Origin: Allobosea sp. BH3
GTDB taxonomy: Bacteria > Pseudomonadota > Alphaproteobacteria > Rhizobiales > Beijerinckiaceae
DNA length: 64,000 nt
Direction of reading: 5' to 3'
NCBI RefSeq assembly: GCF_025499465.1
Contig: NZ_JAIMCA010000001.1
Coordinates: 62,001 to 126,000 of the forward strand
How positions within the stretch are numbered: the first letter of the stretch is position 1; every line of letters starts with the position of its first letter. Below are positions 18,672-26,418 of this stretch, piece by piece. Below the pieces are notes generated by a model. That model did not search any database. It had not been told where the DNA came from and was given only the letters and a program-made list of their open reading frames with translations. Made by a program: the position numbers and the translations under genes.

Positions 18672-19691
18672 ATGGCGACTGAGGATCTTGCGGCCGAGCC
18701 GATCGAGGCCGCACCAAAGCGGATCGAGACTCGCTTCTCGCGTCCGTTTCGCTACGTCGTCCGTGCGCTCCTGTTCCTCGCGCTGATCGGCTTCCTCGGC
18801 TACATCCTTCAGGCCGGGCTGGTTCAGGCGTTCATGACCAATCCGGGGCTGAACGGCCTCATCCTCGGCGCGCTTCTGGTCGGCGTGCTGATAGCGCTGC
18901 ACGAACTCTGGCGTCTCCACGGCGAGGCTCGCGCCACCACCCGCCTCGCCTCCGCCCCCCTCGCCGCCGAGGTGACGCGCAGGCAGGTCATCGCCCCGCT
19001 CGGCCCGGTGCTCCCGGCCCTGGAGCACGGCACGCTGGCCCCGGCCCAGGCCGCCTCGGCGGTCGAATCGATCGCGGTCCGGCTCGATGACGGGCGCGAG
19101 GTGCTGCGCTATCTCGCGGGCCTGCTCGTCTTCCTCGGCCTGCTCGGCACATTCTGGGGCCTGCTCGACACGGTCTCCTCCGTCGGCAACGTCATCAAGA
19201 CGCTGCGCACCGGCGCAGAGGCCGGCGTGCTCTTCGACGAGCTGAAGGCCGGCCTCGCCGCGCCGCTCGCCGGCATGGGCCTCTCCTTCTCGTCTTCGCT
19301 CTTCGGCATCGCGGGCTCGCTGATCCTCGGCTTCCTCGATCTCCAGGTGGCGCAGGCGCAGCGCCGCTTCCGCAACGAGATCGAGAGCTGGCTCGGCACG
19401 CGCACCGGCGTCATCGGCGGCGCGCTGGAGCTTGCGCCGCTGCCCGCGACCGGTGATTCGCTCTCCCATCGCTTCGACCGGCTGAGCGTCGCGATGTCCG
19501 ACGGCGCCGCCAACAACCGCGCCGCGACCCAGGCGCTGGCCAATCTCGCCGAGGGCATCCAGGGCCTCGTCCAGCATATGCGTGCCGAGCAGCAGATGAT
19601 CCGCGACTGGGTCGAGGCGCAGGCCTCCCGCGAGAAGGATCTCAAGCGCCTGATCGACCGCCTTACGGCCGACCAGGTCACAGAGCCATGA
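18672..19691 (+). CDS. MotA/TolQ/ExbB-type proton channel protein
   Basis: This 339-residue protein has four predicted membrane helices (about 28-48, 60-79, 146-168, 197-222) with a roughly 65-residue cytoplasmic loop between helices 2 and 3 and a long cytoplasmic tail. Helix 3 contains GLLGTFWGLLDTV, the signature of TolQ/ExbB/MotA channels. With the downstream gene it would form a proton- or sodium-driven stator. The four-helix layout is closer to MotA or ZorA than to three-helix TolQ. No flagellar, gliding or Zorya genes are adjacent, so what it drives is unknown. Confidence 0.82.
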   Translation: MATEDLAAEPIEAAPKRIETRFSRPFRYVVRALLFLALIGFLGYILQAGLVQAFMTNPGLNGLILGALLVGVLIALHELWRLHGEARATTRLASAPLAAEVTRRQVIAPLGPVLPALEHGTLAPAQAASAVESIAVRLDDGREVLRYLAGLLVFLGLLGTFWGLLDTVSSVGNVIKTLRTGAEAGVLFDELKAGLAAPLAGMGLSFSSSLFGIAGSLILGFLDLQVAQAQRRFRNEIESWLGTRTGVIGGALELAPLPATGDSLSHRFDRLSVAMSDGAANNRAATQALANLAEGIQGLVQHMRAEQQMIRDWVEAQASREKDLKRLIDRLTADQVTEP

Positions 19692-19719
19692 TCGCTGGCC
19701 ACACCTTGGGGATCTGAGC

Positions 19720-20736
19720 ATGGCCCTCTCCCGCGCTCATCGCCGCGAGGAAACGAACTTCTGGCCGGGCTTCGTCGACGCGCTCTCGACGATGCTGATC
19801 GGCATCGTCTTCCTGCTGACCGTCTTCGTGCTCGGCCAGTTCTTCCTCTCGCAGGAGATCACCGGCAAGGACACGGCGCTCGAGCGCCTCAACAAGCAGA
19901 TTTCCGAGCTCACCGACCTGCTGGCCTTGGAGCGGTCCTCGAACCGACAGGCGCAGGAGAGCCTGCAGCTCATGCAGTCGACCCTGACGCGCGAGCAGGC
20001 CGAGCGCGGCCGCATCCAGGACATGCTCAGCACCCAGTCCAGCAATGGCCCGGCCCAGCTCGCCGACGCGCAGAAGGCACTGGAAAGCGAGAAGCAGCTC
20101 ACCGCCCGCGCCCAGGCCACGGTCGATCTGGTCAACCAGCAGATTCTCGCCATGCGCCGCCAGCTCGCCGCGCTGGAGGAGGCGCTCTCCGCGTCGGAGG
20201 CCAAGGACAAGGATTCGCAGGCCCGCATTTCCGAGCTCGGCTCGCGCCTCAACGTTGCGCTGGCCCAGCGCGTGCAGGAGCTGGCGCGCTATCGTTCGGA
20301 CTTCTTCGGGCGCCTGCGGCAGGTGCTCGGCACGCGGCCGGACATCCGCGTCGTCGGCGACCGCTTCGTCTTCCAGTCCGAGGTCTTCTTCGATGCCGGC
20401 CAAGCCGTGCTGAAGCCCGAGGGCAAGGTGGAGCTCGACAAGCTCGCCACGATCCTGGTCGATCTCGGCCGCGAGATGCCGCCCGACCTGCCCTGGATCC
20501 TGCGCGTCGACGGCCATACCGACAACCGTCCGATCAAGACCGCGCAATTCCCCTCGAACTGGCACCTCTCCTCGGCTCGCGCCATCGCCGTCGTCGAGTA
20601 CCTGATGTCGCGCGGCCTTCCGAGCGACCGTGTCGCGGCCACCGGCTTCGGCGAATACCAGCCGCTCGACGTCGCCAATACCGACGAGGCGCACCGCCGC
20701 AACCGCCGTATCGAATTCAAGATCACGGAGCGCTGA
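19720..20736 (+). CDS. MotB/OmpA-like peptidoglycan-binding stator protein
   Basis: This 338-residue protein has one membrane helix at about residues 20-40 starting with Asp20 (NFWPGFVDALST), the position of the proton-binding Asp in MotB. A long coiled coil (about 50-180) and a C-terminal OmpA domain (about 225-338) follow, with the peptidoglycan pattern GHTDNRPIKT and SSARAIAVVEYLMSRG. The coiled coil is much longer than in flagellar MotB. It lies 28 bases after the channel gene, so the two are one transcription unit. Confidence 0.85.
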   Translation: MALSRAHRREETNFWPGFVDALSTMLIGIVFLLTVFVLGQFFLSQEITGKDTALERLNKQISELTDLLALERSSNRQAQESLQLMQSTLTREQAERGRIQDMLSTQSSNGPAQLADAQKALESEKQLTARAQATVDLVNQQILAMRRQLAALEEALSASEAKDKDSQARISELGSRLNVALAQRVQELARYRSDFFGRLRQVLGTRPDIRVVGDRFVFQSEVFFDAGQAVLKPEGKVELDKLATILVDLGREMPPDLPWILRVDGHTDNRPIKTAQFPSNWHLSSARAIAVVEYLMSRGLPSDRVAATGFGEYQPLDVANTDEAHRRNRRIEFKITER

Positions 20737-20768
20737 GATCACGGATCCACGGCCGGCCAACCCGGCGG

Positions 20769-21233
20769 CTACGCCCCCTGCCCCGCCCGGCCTTCCCCTG
20801 TAACGGCGATGACTCGCCGCAGGGTCGCGCGCAAATCCGCCGCCTCCTGCGTGCCAAAGGCCGCCTCGAACTCGGCCTGCGCCTCTTGCCAGCGCCCCGC
20901 AGCCGCAGCGAGCTTCGTTTCTCCGGTCGCCGTCAGGTGCAGGCTGCGCGTCCGGCCGTCCGGGCCCGGCCCGATCTCCAGCAACCCGTCGCGCTCGAGC
21001 GGCTTGAGCGCCCGTCCGAGCGTGGTGCGGTCCATCACCATCCGCTGCGCCAGCGCGCCGATCGGCTGGGGGCCGCACCGCCCCAGCGTCGAAAGGATCG
21101 AGTACTGCGAAGCGCGCAAGCCCTCCGCAGCGAGATGGCGTTCATAGATCTGGCTGACATGCCGCGCCGCCTGGCGTAGCGCCAGGCTGTTGCAGAGCGT
21201 TGCCGAGCGTTCCTCGAAGGTCGCTTTTCGCAT
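20769..21233 (-). CDS. MarR family transcriptional regulator
   Basis: This 154-residue protein is a winged-helix regulator of the MarR family, with the recognition-helix region QPIGALAQRMVMDRTTLGRAL and the wing sequence GPGPDGRTRSLHLTATG. It is divergent from a MATE efflux gene with a 112-bp gap containing two near-identical palindromes, the usual layout of a repressor and its target. The start ATG 21233 has GGAGA about nine bases upstream; an alternative ATG at 21242 sits too close to that site. Confidence 0.88.
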   Translation of the reverse strand: MRKATFEERSATLCNSLALRQAARHVSQIYERHLAAEGLRASQYSILSTLGRCGPQPIGALAQRMVMDRTTLGRALKPLERDGLLEIGPGPDGRTRSLHLTATGETKLAAAAGRWQEAQAEFEAAFGTQEAADLRATLRRVIAVTGEGRAGQGA

Positions 21234-21286
21234 GGCATCCATTCTCCATACGCGCCGCCTCCGGTGCGCCCGGCCCTTGGAAACAG

Positions 21287-21328
21287 GTGCATATGCGCGT
21301 ATTGCCGGCAAGACAAGTGCATATGCAC
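21287..21328. promoter_or_regulatory. Two operator-like palindromes between MarR and MATE genes
   Basis: GTGCATATGCGC (21287-21298) and GTGCATATGCAC (21317-21328, perfect palindrome) are 30 bp apart centre to centre, close to three helical turns. They fill the space between the divergent genes and lie just before the MATE ribosome-binding site. A MarR dimer on each site would repress both genes. Confidence 0.65.
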
Positions 21329-21345
21329 CTTTTCCGGAGATGGTT

Positions 21346-22725
21346 ATGGACGCGCGCACCCGACGCCTGCTGGAAGCGCCAGTCGGTCCGACAATCATTC
21401 GCCTGGCCCTTCCCAATGTCGCGGTGATGGTGGTGCAGGCCTCGATCGGCCTGATCGAGACCTATTTCGTCGCCCGGCTGGGGCTGGACGCGCTCACAGG
21501 CATGGCGCTGGTCTTCCCGCTGCTGATGCTGCTGCAGATGGTCTCCGCCGGCGCGATGGGTGGCGGCATCCTGTCCGCCATCGCCCGCGCCCTCGGCTCC
21601 GGCCGGCGCGAGGAGGCGAACGGGCTGGTCTGGCATGCGGTGGCGATCACCGTGCTGCTCGGCACCCTGACCACGGTCGCGGCCTTCGCCTTCGCACCGA
21701 GGCTGTTCACAGCCATGGGCGGCCGCGAGGGTTCGCTCGCCGCCGCCCTGCTCTATGCCAACATCGTCTTCGCCGCCGCCGTGCCGCTCTGGCTGTTCAA
21801 CTCGCTGGCTGCCGTCATCCGCGGCACCGGCAACATGGTCTTCCCTGCGGCGGTCATCGTCGTCGGCGCGATTATCCTGATCCCGCTCTCGCCCGTGCTG
21901 ATCTTCGGCTACGGTCCGCTGCCACATCTCGGCGTGGCCGGCGGCGCGCTCGCAATCGTGCTCTACTACTGCGTCGGCACGGTCGTCTTCGCCGTCTACA
22001 TCTGGTCGGGGCGCAGCGTGCTGAAGCCGTCGCTGCTGCCGCCGCGCCTGTCCTGGCCGCCCTTGCGCGACATCCTGCGGGTCGGCGCCCTCTCTTCTCT
22101 CGTCTCAATCTCGACCAACGTCACCGCCGCGGTCGCCACCGGCCTTGCCGGGCTCGTCGGTTCGGCCGCCGTCGCCGGCTATGGCACCGGGGTCAGGCTG
22201 GAATATCTGCTCGTCCCGCTGGTCTTCGGGCTTGGGGCGCCGACCGCGGCCATGGTCGGCACCTGCATCGGCGCAGGGAACCGGGAACGTGCGCTGAAGG
22301 TCGCCTGGACGGGGGCGATCATCGCCGGCCTGATCACCGAGGTGATCGGCATCGCGGCCGCGCTCTGGCCTGCGGCCTGGCTCTCGCTCTTCGGCGATGA
22401 TCCGCAGATGATCGCTGTCGGCTCGGATTACCTGCGCATCGTCGGACCGACCTATGGCTTCTTCGGCTTCGGCCTGACGCTCTACTTCGCCTCGCAGGGC
22501 GCCGGACGCATGACCTGGCCGATGCTGGCCGCGCTGCTGCGCGTCGCCATTGCGGCAGGCGGCGGCTGGCTCGCCGTCATCGCCTTCGGCCAGAGCAACG
22601 GTCTCTTCGTCGCTCTGGCGGTCGCGCTCGTCGTCTATGGCGTCGCCAACGGACTCATCGTCGCCAGCGGCGCCTGGTTCCGCGAGCCGGCAAAGGCGCG
22701 GGCCGTGGCCGGGCAGCCCGCCTGA
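21346..22725 (+). CDS. MATE family multidrug efflux protein
   Basis: This 459-residue protein has about 12 membrane helices in two homologous halves and matches MATE (NorM/DinF) cation antiporters. Each half starts with a similar segment (GPTIIRLALPNVAVMVVQ and RDILRVGALSSLVSIS). It would export drugs or metabolites with sodium or proton exchange. ATG 21346 was chosen because GGAG at 21336-21339 is spaced seven bases away; ATG 21340 overlaps that site. It is probably repressed by the divergent MarR protein. It converges with the ABC exporter gene, with three bases between stops. Confidence 0.9.
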   Translation: MDARTRRLLEAPVGPTIIRLALPNVAVMVVQASIGLIETYFVARLGLDALTGMALVFPLLMLLQMVSAGAMGGGILSAIARALGSGRREEANGLVWHAVAITVLLGTLTTVAAFAFAPRLFTAMGGREGSLAAALLYANIVFAAAVPLWLFNSLAAVIRGTGNMVFPAAVIVVGAIILIPLSPVLIFGYGPLPHLGVAGGALAIVLYYCVGTVVFAVYIWSGRSVLKPSLLPPRLSWPPLRDILRVGALSSLVSISTNVTAAVATGLAGLVGSAAVAGYGTGVRLEYLLVPLVFGLGAPTAAMVGTCIGAGNRERALKVAWTGAIIAGLITEVIGIAAALWPAAWLSLFGDDPQMIAVGSDYLRIVGPTYGFFGFGLTLYFASQGAGRMTWPMLAALLRVAIAAGGGWLAVIAFGQSNGLFVALAVALVVYGVANGLIVASGAWFREPAKARAVAGQPA

Positions 22726-22728
22726 AGC

Positions 22729-24519
22729 TCAGGCCGCCTCCAACCCGAACTGCAGCGCCGCCAGCCGGGCATAGAGCCCGCCGCGCGCCTTGAGCTCGGC
22801 ATGGCTGCCTTCCTCGACGACGCGCCCGTCCTCCATGACGAGAATCCGGTCGGCCGAGAGGATGGTGGCGAGGCGATGCGCCACCACCAGCGTCGTACGG
22901 CCCTGCATCAGCCGGTCGAGCGCATCCTGCACCGCCCGCTCGCTTTCGGAATCGAGCGCGCTCGTCGCCTCGTCCAGCAGCAGGATCGGCGCGTCCTTCA
23001 GGATGGCGCGGGCGATGGCGAGACGCTGCCGCTGCCCGCCCGAGAGCGTCACGCCCCGCTCGCCCACCACCGTCTCGTAGCCTTGCGGCAAAGCGCGGAT
23101 GAAACCGTCAGCCGCAGCGAGCTTGGCCGCCGCCTCCACCTCCTCCAGGGAGGCGCCGGGCCGGCCATAGGCAATATTGTCACGGATCGAGACGCCAAAC
23201 ACGGTCGGCTCCTGTGGCACCAGCGCGAAGCGCTCGCGCCAGGCCTCCGGATCGGCCTCCGGCCCGGCGACGCCGTCGACGACGACACGCCCGCCCTGCG
23301 GATCGTAGAACCGCAGCGCCAGCTGCAGCACCGTGCTCTTGCCCGCTCCCGAGGGCCCGACCAGCGCGACGCGCTCGCCCGGCCGGACCGAGAAGTTGAG
23401 CTTCGCCAGCGCCGATCCGTCCCGCCCTGGATAATTGAAGGAGACATTCTCAAAGGAAAGCTCGCCGAGCGAAGGCTGCGGCATGGCCTTCGGGTGCGGC
23501 GGGGCGGCAATGGCGGGCTTCAGCGCCAGGATCTCGCCGAGACGGCTCGAAGCGCCGGCCGCCGCGCTGATGTCTCCATAGACCTCCGAGAGCTGGCCGA
23601 GCGAGCTCGCCGCCAGCACGGCATAGAGGATGAACTGCGAGAGCCGCCCGCCGGTCATCCGCCCGTCGAAGACTTCGGTCGCGCCCGTCCACAGCACCGC
23701 GACGACGCTGGCGCTGACCAGGAAGATCGCGACGCCCGAGAGCAGCGCCCGGGAGACGGTGGCCGAGCGGGCCGTATCATAGGCCTCGTCTGATGCCGCC
23801 TGGAAGCGCTGTGCCGTCTGCCCGGCAGCGCCGAAGGACTGCATCGTGCGGATTGCGCCCACGGCCTCGGCGGCGAAGGCGGAGGCGTCGGCGAGCCTGT
23901 CCTGCGCCATCCGCGCCCGGCGCCGGACCGAGCGGCCTGACAGCACCAGCGGCACCACGATCAGCGGAATCACGCCGATCACGATGGCGGAGAGCCGCGG
24001 GCTCGTCGCGATCATCAGCCCAAGCGCGCCCAGCGCCATGATGGCGTTGCGCAGCGCGATCGAGGCGGTCGAGGCGAAGGTCGACTTGATCTGGGTGGTG
24101 TCGGCGGTCAGCCTCGAGACGAGATCGCCCGCGCGGCTCGAATCGAAGAACGCCGGCTCGAGCCGCGTCAGATGGCGGAAGACGTCGGCGCGCAGCGAAG
24201 CGACGATGCGCTCGCCAACCGTCATGACGAGATAGAACCGCGCCGAACTCGCCAGCGCCAGCACGGCGACCACGCCGATCAACAGAATGAAATAACTGTC
24301 GGCGAGCTGCCTCTCGCCGCCCGCGAAGCCGACATCGATGACGCGCCGGACCGCCAGGGGCAGCGCCAGCGTCGCCAGCGAGGCGACGATGAGCGCGATG
24401 AGCGCCAACGCGATCCGCCCCTTCTGCGCCCGTGCATAGGGCCAGAAGGTCATGAGCGACCGGAAATCGGGCCGCACCTTGTCATTCGCCTTTCCGGCGG
24501 TGTTGTCAGCCTCGGCCAC
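22729..24519 (-). CDS. ABC transporter, fused permease and ATPase (MsbA-like half-transporter)
   Basis: This 596-residue exporter half has six membrane helices (about 35-310) and an ATPase domain with Walker A GPSGAGKST, signature LSGGQRQRLAIARA and Walker B ILLLDEATSALD. It would act as a homodimer exporting a lipid or drug. The start GTG 24519 has AGGAG nine bases upstream and gives the normal family length. The frame is open further upstream to 24711, but that stretch encodes a low-complexity segment and has no family match. Confidence 0.9.
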   Translation of the reverse strand: MAEADNTAGKANDKVRPDFRSLMTFWPYARAQKGRIALALIALIVASLATLALPLAVRRVIDVGFAGGERQLADSYFILLIGVVAVLALASSARFYLVMTVGERIVASLRADVFRHLTRLEPAFFDSSRAGDLVSRLTADTTQIKSTFASTASIALRNAIMALGALGLMIATSPRLSAIVIGVIPLIVVPLVLSGRSVRRRARMAQDRLADASAFAAEAVGAIRTMQSFGAAGQTAQRFQAASDEAYDTARSATVSRALLSGVAIFLVSASVVAVLWTGATEVFDGRMTGGRLSQFILYAVLAASSLGQLSEVYGDISAAAGASSRLGEILALKPAIAAPPHPKAMPQPSLGELSFENVSFNYPGRDGSALAKLNFSVRPGERVALVGPSGAGKSTVLQLALRFYDPQGGRVVVDGVAGPEADPEAWRERFALVPQEPTVFGVSIRDNIAYGRPGASLEEVEAAAKLAAADGFIRALPQGYETVVGERGVTLSGGQRQRLAIARAILKDAPILLLDEATSALDSESERAVQDALDRLMQGRTTLVVAHRLATILSADRILVMEDGRVVEEGSHAELKARGGLYARLAALQFGLEAA

Positions 24520-24648
24520 GCGCCGGAACTCCTGCACTGCGCGCCTGTCTCGGCCGCGCTTCCTCGGTCCATATAGATTGCGCGCGGGTGAAGCCCATCG
24601 CGGCCCGCTTGGCAAACGACGCAACGCCGCAGGCGGTATTGGCCTGCC

Positions 24649-24684
24649 GGTGAACTTGCCCGTGAACTTGCCGGCGAACTTGCA
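24649..24684. repeat. Three tandem 12-bp repeats upstream of rpmE
   Basis: GGTGAACTTGCC, CGTGAACTTGCC and GGCGAACTTGCA follow each other without gaps. They lie in the divergent region between the ABC exporter and rpmE, 123-158 bp before the L31 start. The regular spacing of about one helical turn would suit cooperative binding by a regulator, but no such protein is known to me for this sequence. Confidence 0.55.
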
Positions 24685-24806
24685 CTGAAGCCCTGGCTGC
24701 GATATGTGCACGCGACTTCACGACAGGCTCATCCGAATTCTTTCGACGGGCCGGGCAGGCTCGCCTGCTTGTCGACACGCCCTTTTGTACGTTCGAGGAT
24801 TTCGTC

Positions 24807-25043
24807 ATGGCCAAGACCGGCATCCACCCCGACTACCACACCATCAAGGTCGTGATGACCGATGGTTCCGAATACTTCACCCGCTCGACGTACGGCAAGG
24901 AAGGGGACACCCTCAACCTTGACATCGACCCCAAGACCCACCCGGCCTGGACCGGTGGCTCGGCGCAGTTGATGGACCGCGGCGGCCGCGTCTCGCGCTT
25001 CAACTCGCGCTTCGCGGGCCTGGGTGCGATCGGCAAGAAGTGA
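24807..25043 (+). CDS. rpmE: 50S ribosomal protein L31
   Basis: This 78-residue protein matches L31 ([20 protein letters not shown]). It has no CxxC zinc pair, so it is the zinc-independent form common in alphaproteobacteria. It binds the central protuberance of the large subunit. The gene has its own upstream region and a very strong terminator, so it is probably monocistronic. Confidence 0.96.
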   Translation: MAKTGIHPDYHTIKVVMTDGSEYFTRSTYGKEGDTLNLDIDPKTHPAWTGGSAQLMDRGGRVSRFNSRFAGLGAIGKK

Positions 25044-25080
25044 TGCTGCGGCGCCCCGGCGCCGTCGTTGACCTGAGACA

Positions 25081-25108
25081 AAAAACCCGGCCGAAAGGCC
25101 GGGTTTTT
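25081..25108 (+). terminator. Rho-independent terminator after rpmE
   Basis: A 12-bp stem (AAAAACCCGGCC / GGCCGGGTTTTT) is capped by a GAAA tetraloop. The A and T runs on both sides make it potentially active on both strands. Confidence 0.92.
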
Positions 25109-25122
25109 CGTTTTGGCCTAGC

Positions 25123-25211
25123 CGTCATTGCGAGGAGCGAAGCGACGAAACAATCCAGGGAGACGTAGAACTCTGCCGCCCCAGGAGTGCTTCGCTGCGC
25201 TCGCAATGACG
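25123..25211. repeat. Palindromic intergenic repeat (CGTCATTGCGAGG type)
   Basis: CGTCATTGCGAGGAGCGAAG at the left end and CGCTCGCAATGACG at the right end are inverted copies, with CAATCCAGG inside. It is the second copy of the element at 8189-8277 and is better conserved at its ends. It lies between convergent rpmE and rcdA. Confidence 0.8.
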
Positions 25212-25235
25212 GTGCGATGCCCGCACCCGAACTGC

Positions 25236-25766
25236 CTACCAGGAGATCCCGAGCCGGGCCTGCAGGCTCGCGAGCTGATCCTGAACCGGATTTGCCGTCT
25301 CGCCGGCAGGAGCCGTGCCGTTCATCTGGCTCTCGAGATGGCGCACGCGCGCCTGCAGCCGCCCGGCATGGGCCATCAGGTCGAGCAGGCGCTCCGGCAG
25401 CTGCGCGACGATGTGCTCGGCCGGCGTCCCCATCGGATCGCTGATCCTGACCCGGTTCTGCTCTGCTCTCGCCTGCTCGGGGCTCAGCTCGCCCTCGGCG
25501 ACCGCGCGCTGCGTCAGCAGCCAGGAGGCGATCTGCATCAGCCGGGTCGTCAGGCGCATGCTTTCGGTGGCGTAGCTCAGCGAGATCTCGCGCGGCAGCG
25601 CCGCGGCGTCCTTGCGGCCATCGCCGTCGAGATAGGAGGCTGTCTGCTCGACCAGGCCCATGCCCTCGCGGAAGAGCAGCATGAAGGCTTCGGAGCGGAC
25701 GAAACGGCGCGCGAAGGACAGCGCGCCCTCCTCGGTCGGCGGGTCCATGAGCTGGACGTCGTTCAT
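25236..25766 (-). CDS. rcdA: RcdA-like protein (DUF1465), regulator of CtrA degradation
   Basis: This 176-residue, mainly helical protein matches DUF1465, the family that contains Caulobacter RcdA. Characteristic segments are FARRFVRSEAFMLLFREGMGLVE and SYATESMRLTTRLMQIASWLL, cited here in parts. In Caulobacter, RcdA is an adaptor in the CpdR/PopA/ClpXP pathway that destroys CtrA at the G1-S transition. The start ATG 25766 follows GGGAGA at six bases; the open frame extends upstream to 25814 without support. A CtrA-type box lies about 320 bp upstream, in front of a candidate small RNA. Confidence 0.82.
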   Translation of the reverse strand: MNDVQLMDPPTEEGALSFARRFVRSEAFMLLFREGMGLVEQTASYLDGDGRKDAAALPREISLSYATESMRLTTRLMQIASWLLTQRAVAEGELSPEQARAEQNRVRISDPMGTPAEHIVAQLPERLLDLMAHAGRLQARVRHLESQMNGTAPAGETANPVQDQLASLQARLGISW

Positions 25767-25969
25767 GCGGTGTCTCCCATCGGCACAGGCCCGTGCACGT
25801 CTGAAACGCGTCACGGATGATGCCGCTCACATCGCAAGGATAACGCCGATCGATGCGATCGATGGCGGTAAGATGTTGTTAACCTTAACAGCGCTAGACA
25901 TCCGTGGCGAAAGCGAGGCGACCGTCCACAGAAACGGGAACGCGGCCGGGTCGCAAGGGAGCGCCGGAC

Positions 25970-25995
25970 AAAAAAGAGCCGCCTGAAGGCGGCTC
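25970..25995 (-). terminator. Rho-independent terminator of the candidate small RNA
   Basis: On the minus strand, GAGCCGCC-TTCA-GGCGGCTC is followed by TTTTTT. It is 130 bases past the DUF1192 stop, farther than expected for that gene alone, and ends the small-RNA candidate. Confidence 0.85.
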
Positions 25996-26065
25996 GTGAA
26001 GGTCAACAGGGAGGCGTCAAACAGAGTGGGCAGGAGCCACTCGACATCCAGACAAACTGGATGGT
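25970..26065 (-). ncRNA. Candidate CtrA-controlled trans-acting small RNA
   Basis: Read on the minus strand, the segment has stem-loop 1 at 26063-26045 (CATCCAG / CTGGATG), stem-loop 2 at 26042-26024 (GAGTGG / CCACTC), a single-stranded stretch with CCTCCC at 26014-26009, and a terminator stem GAGCCGCC / GGCGGCTC at 25995-25976 followed by six T. CCTCCC could pair with Shine-Dalgarno sequences, as in several alphaproteobacterial small RNAs. The likely transcription start is near 26065, about 25 bases past a CtrA box. A 114-codon open frame crosses the region but has no recognisable product. No family name is assigned. Confidence 0.6.
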
Positions 26066-26067
26066 CC

Positions 26068-26101
26068 GATTCATACTTTGGAATCATTAACGCCCCGTTA
26101 A
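26068..26101 (-). promoter_or_regulatory. CtrA box (TTAA-N7-TTAA) with two GANTC methylation sites
   Basis: TTAA at 26087-26090 and TTAA at 26098-26101 are separated by seven bases (CGCCCCG), an exact match to the consensus for the cell-cycle regulator CtrA. GANTC sites, targets of the CcrM methylase, sit at 26081-26085 and 26068-26072. The box would overlap the -35 region of a minus-strand promoter for the candidate small RNA. Confidence 0.65.
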
Positions 26102-26124
26102 CGGTGGCCCTCCGTGACGCTTTT

Positions 26125-26325
26125 TCAGGCGGGTTTTCGAAAGAACGCATCCGCGGCAGAGCGTGAGGCATCCTTGCGGGCCCGCGCCTCGTCGAGCCGC
26201 TCGATCTCCGCTCTCAGCGCGGCAATCCTCTCGTCGATCTCGGCCAGCGACAGCATCGACAGATCCTGCCCGATCTCGTGTACGCTTTTCGGCTTGGGCC
26301 GGTCATCATCCGCGAATATCGACAT
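26125..26325 (-). CDS. DUF1192 family small protein
   Basis: This 66-residue protein starts MSIFADDDRPKPKSVHEIGQ and is then a short helix (SLAEIDERIAALRAEIERLDE), matching DUF1192. The family is confined to alphaproteobacteria and has no known function; proximity to rcdA and the quinone oxidoreductase gene is common. The start at 26325 has a GAGG ribosome-binding site. It is divergent from the oxidoreductase gene. Confidence 0.85.
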   Translation of the reverse strand: MSIFADDDRPKPKSVHEIGQDLSMLSLAEIDERIAALRAEIERLDEARARKDASRSAADAFFRKPA

Positions 26326-26418
26326 GGCGACCTCGTATCTGCTCAAACTGCGCGGCAGGCTAGCCAACTCACGGCCGCAGTCACGCTGCGCCGCACAATG
26401 CCGGAAAGACGGGACTCG

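Larger units (their letters stand above)
25767..26124. other. 358-bp intergenic region holding a candidate small RNA
   Basis: The region between DUF1192 and rcdA, both on the minus strand, contains a CtrA box, two GANTC sites, three stem-loops and a terminator, described separately. The part nearest rcdA (25767-25965) contains GTTAACCTTAAC near 25878, two TTAA half-sites too close together for a standard CtrA box. This part presumably holds the rcdA promoter. Confidence 0.6.

Noticed and set aside
18672..20736. A Zorya-type anti-phage system, suggested by the ZorAB-like pair
   Set aside because: No ZorC, ZorD or ZorE gene lies nearby; the flanking genes are a phosphatase and a MarR/MATE pair. 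Only the stator part is supported.
25827..26171. A 114-codon minus-strand frame covering the small-RNA region
   Set aside because: It overlaps the DUF1192 end, has no recognisable product, and its middle consists of perfect stem-loops and a terminator. It remains the main alternative to the small-RNA call.
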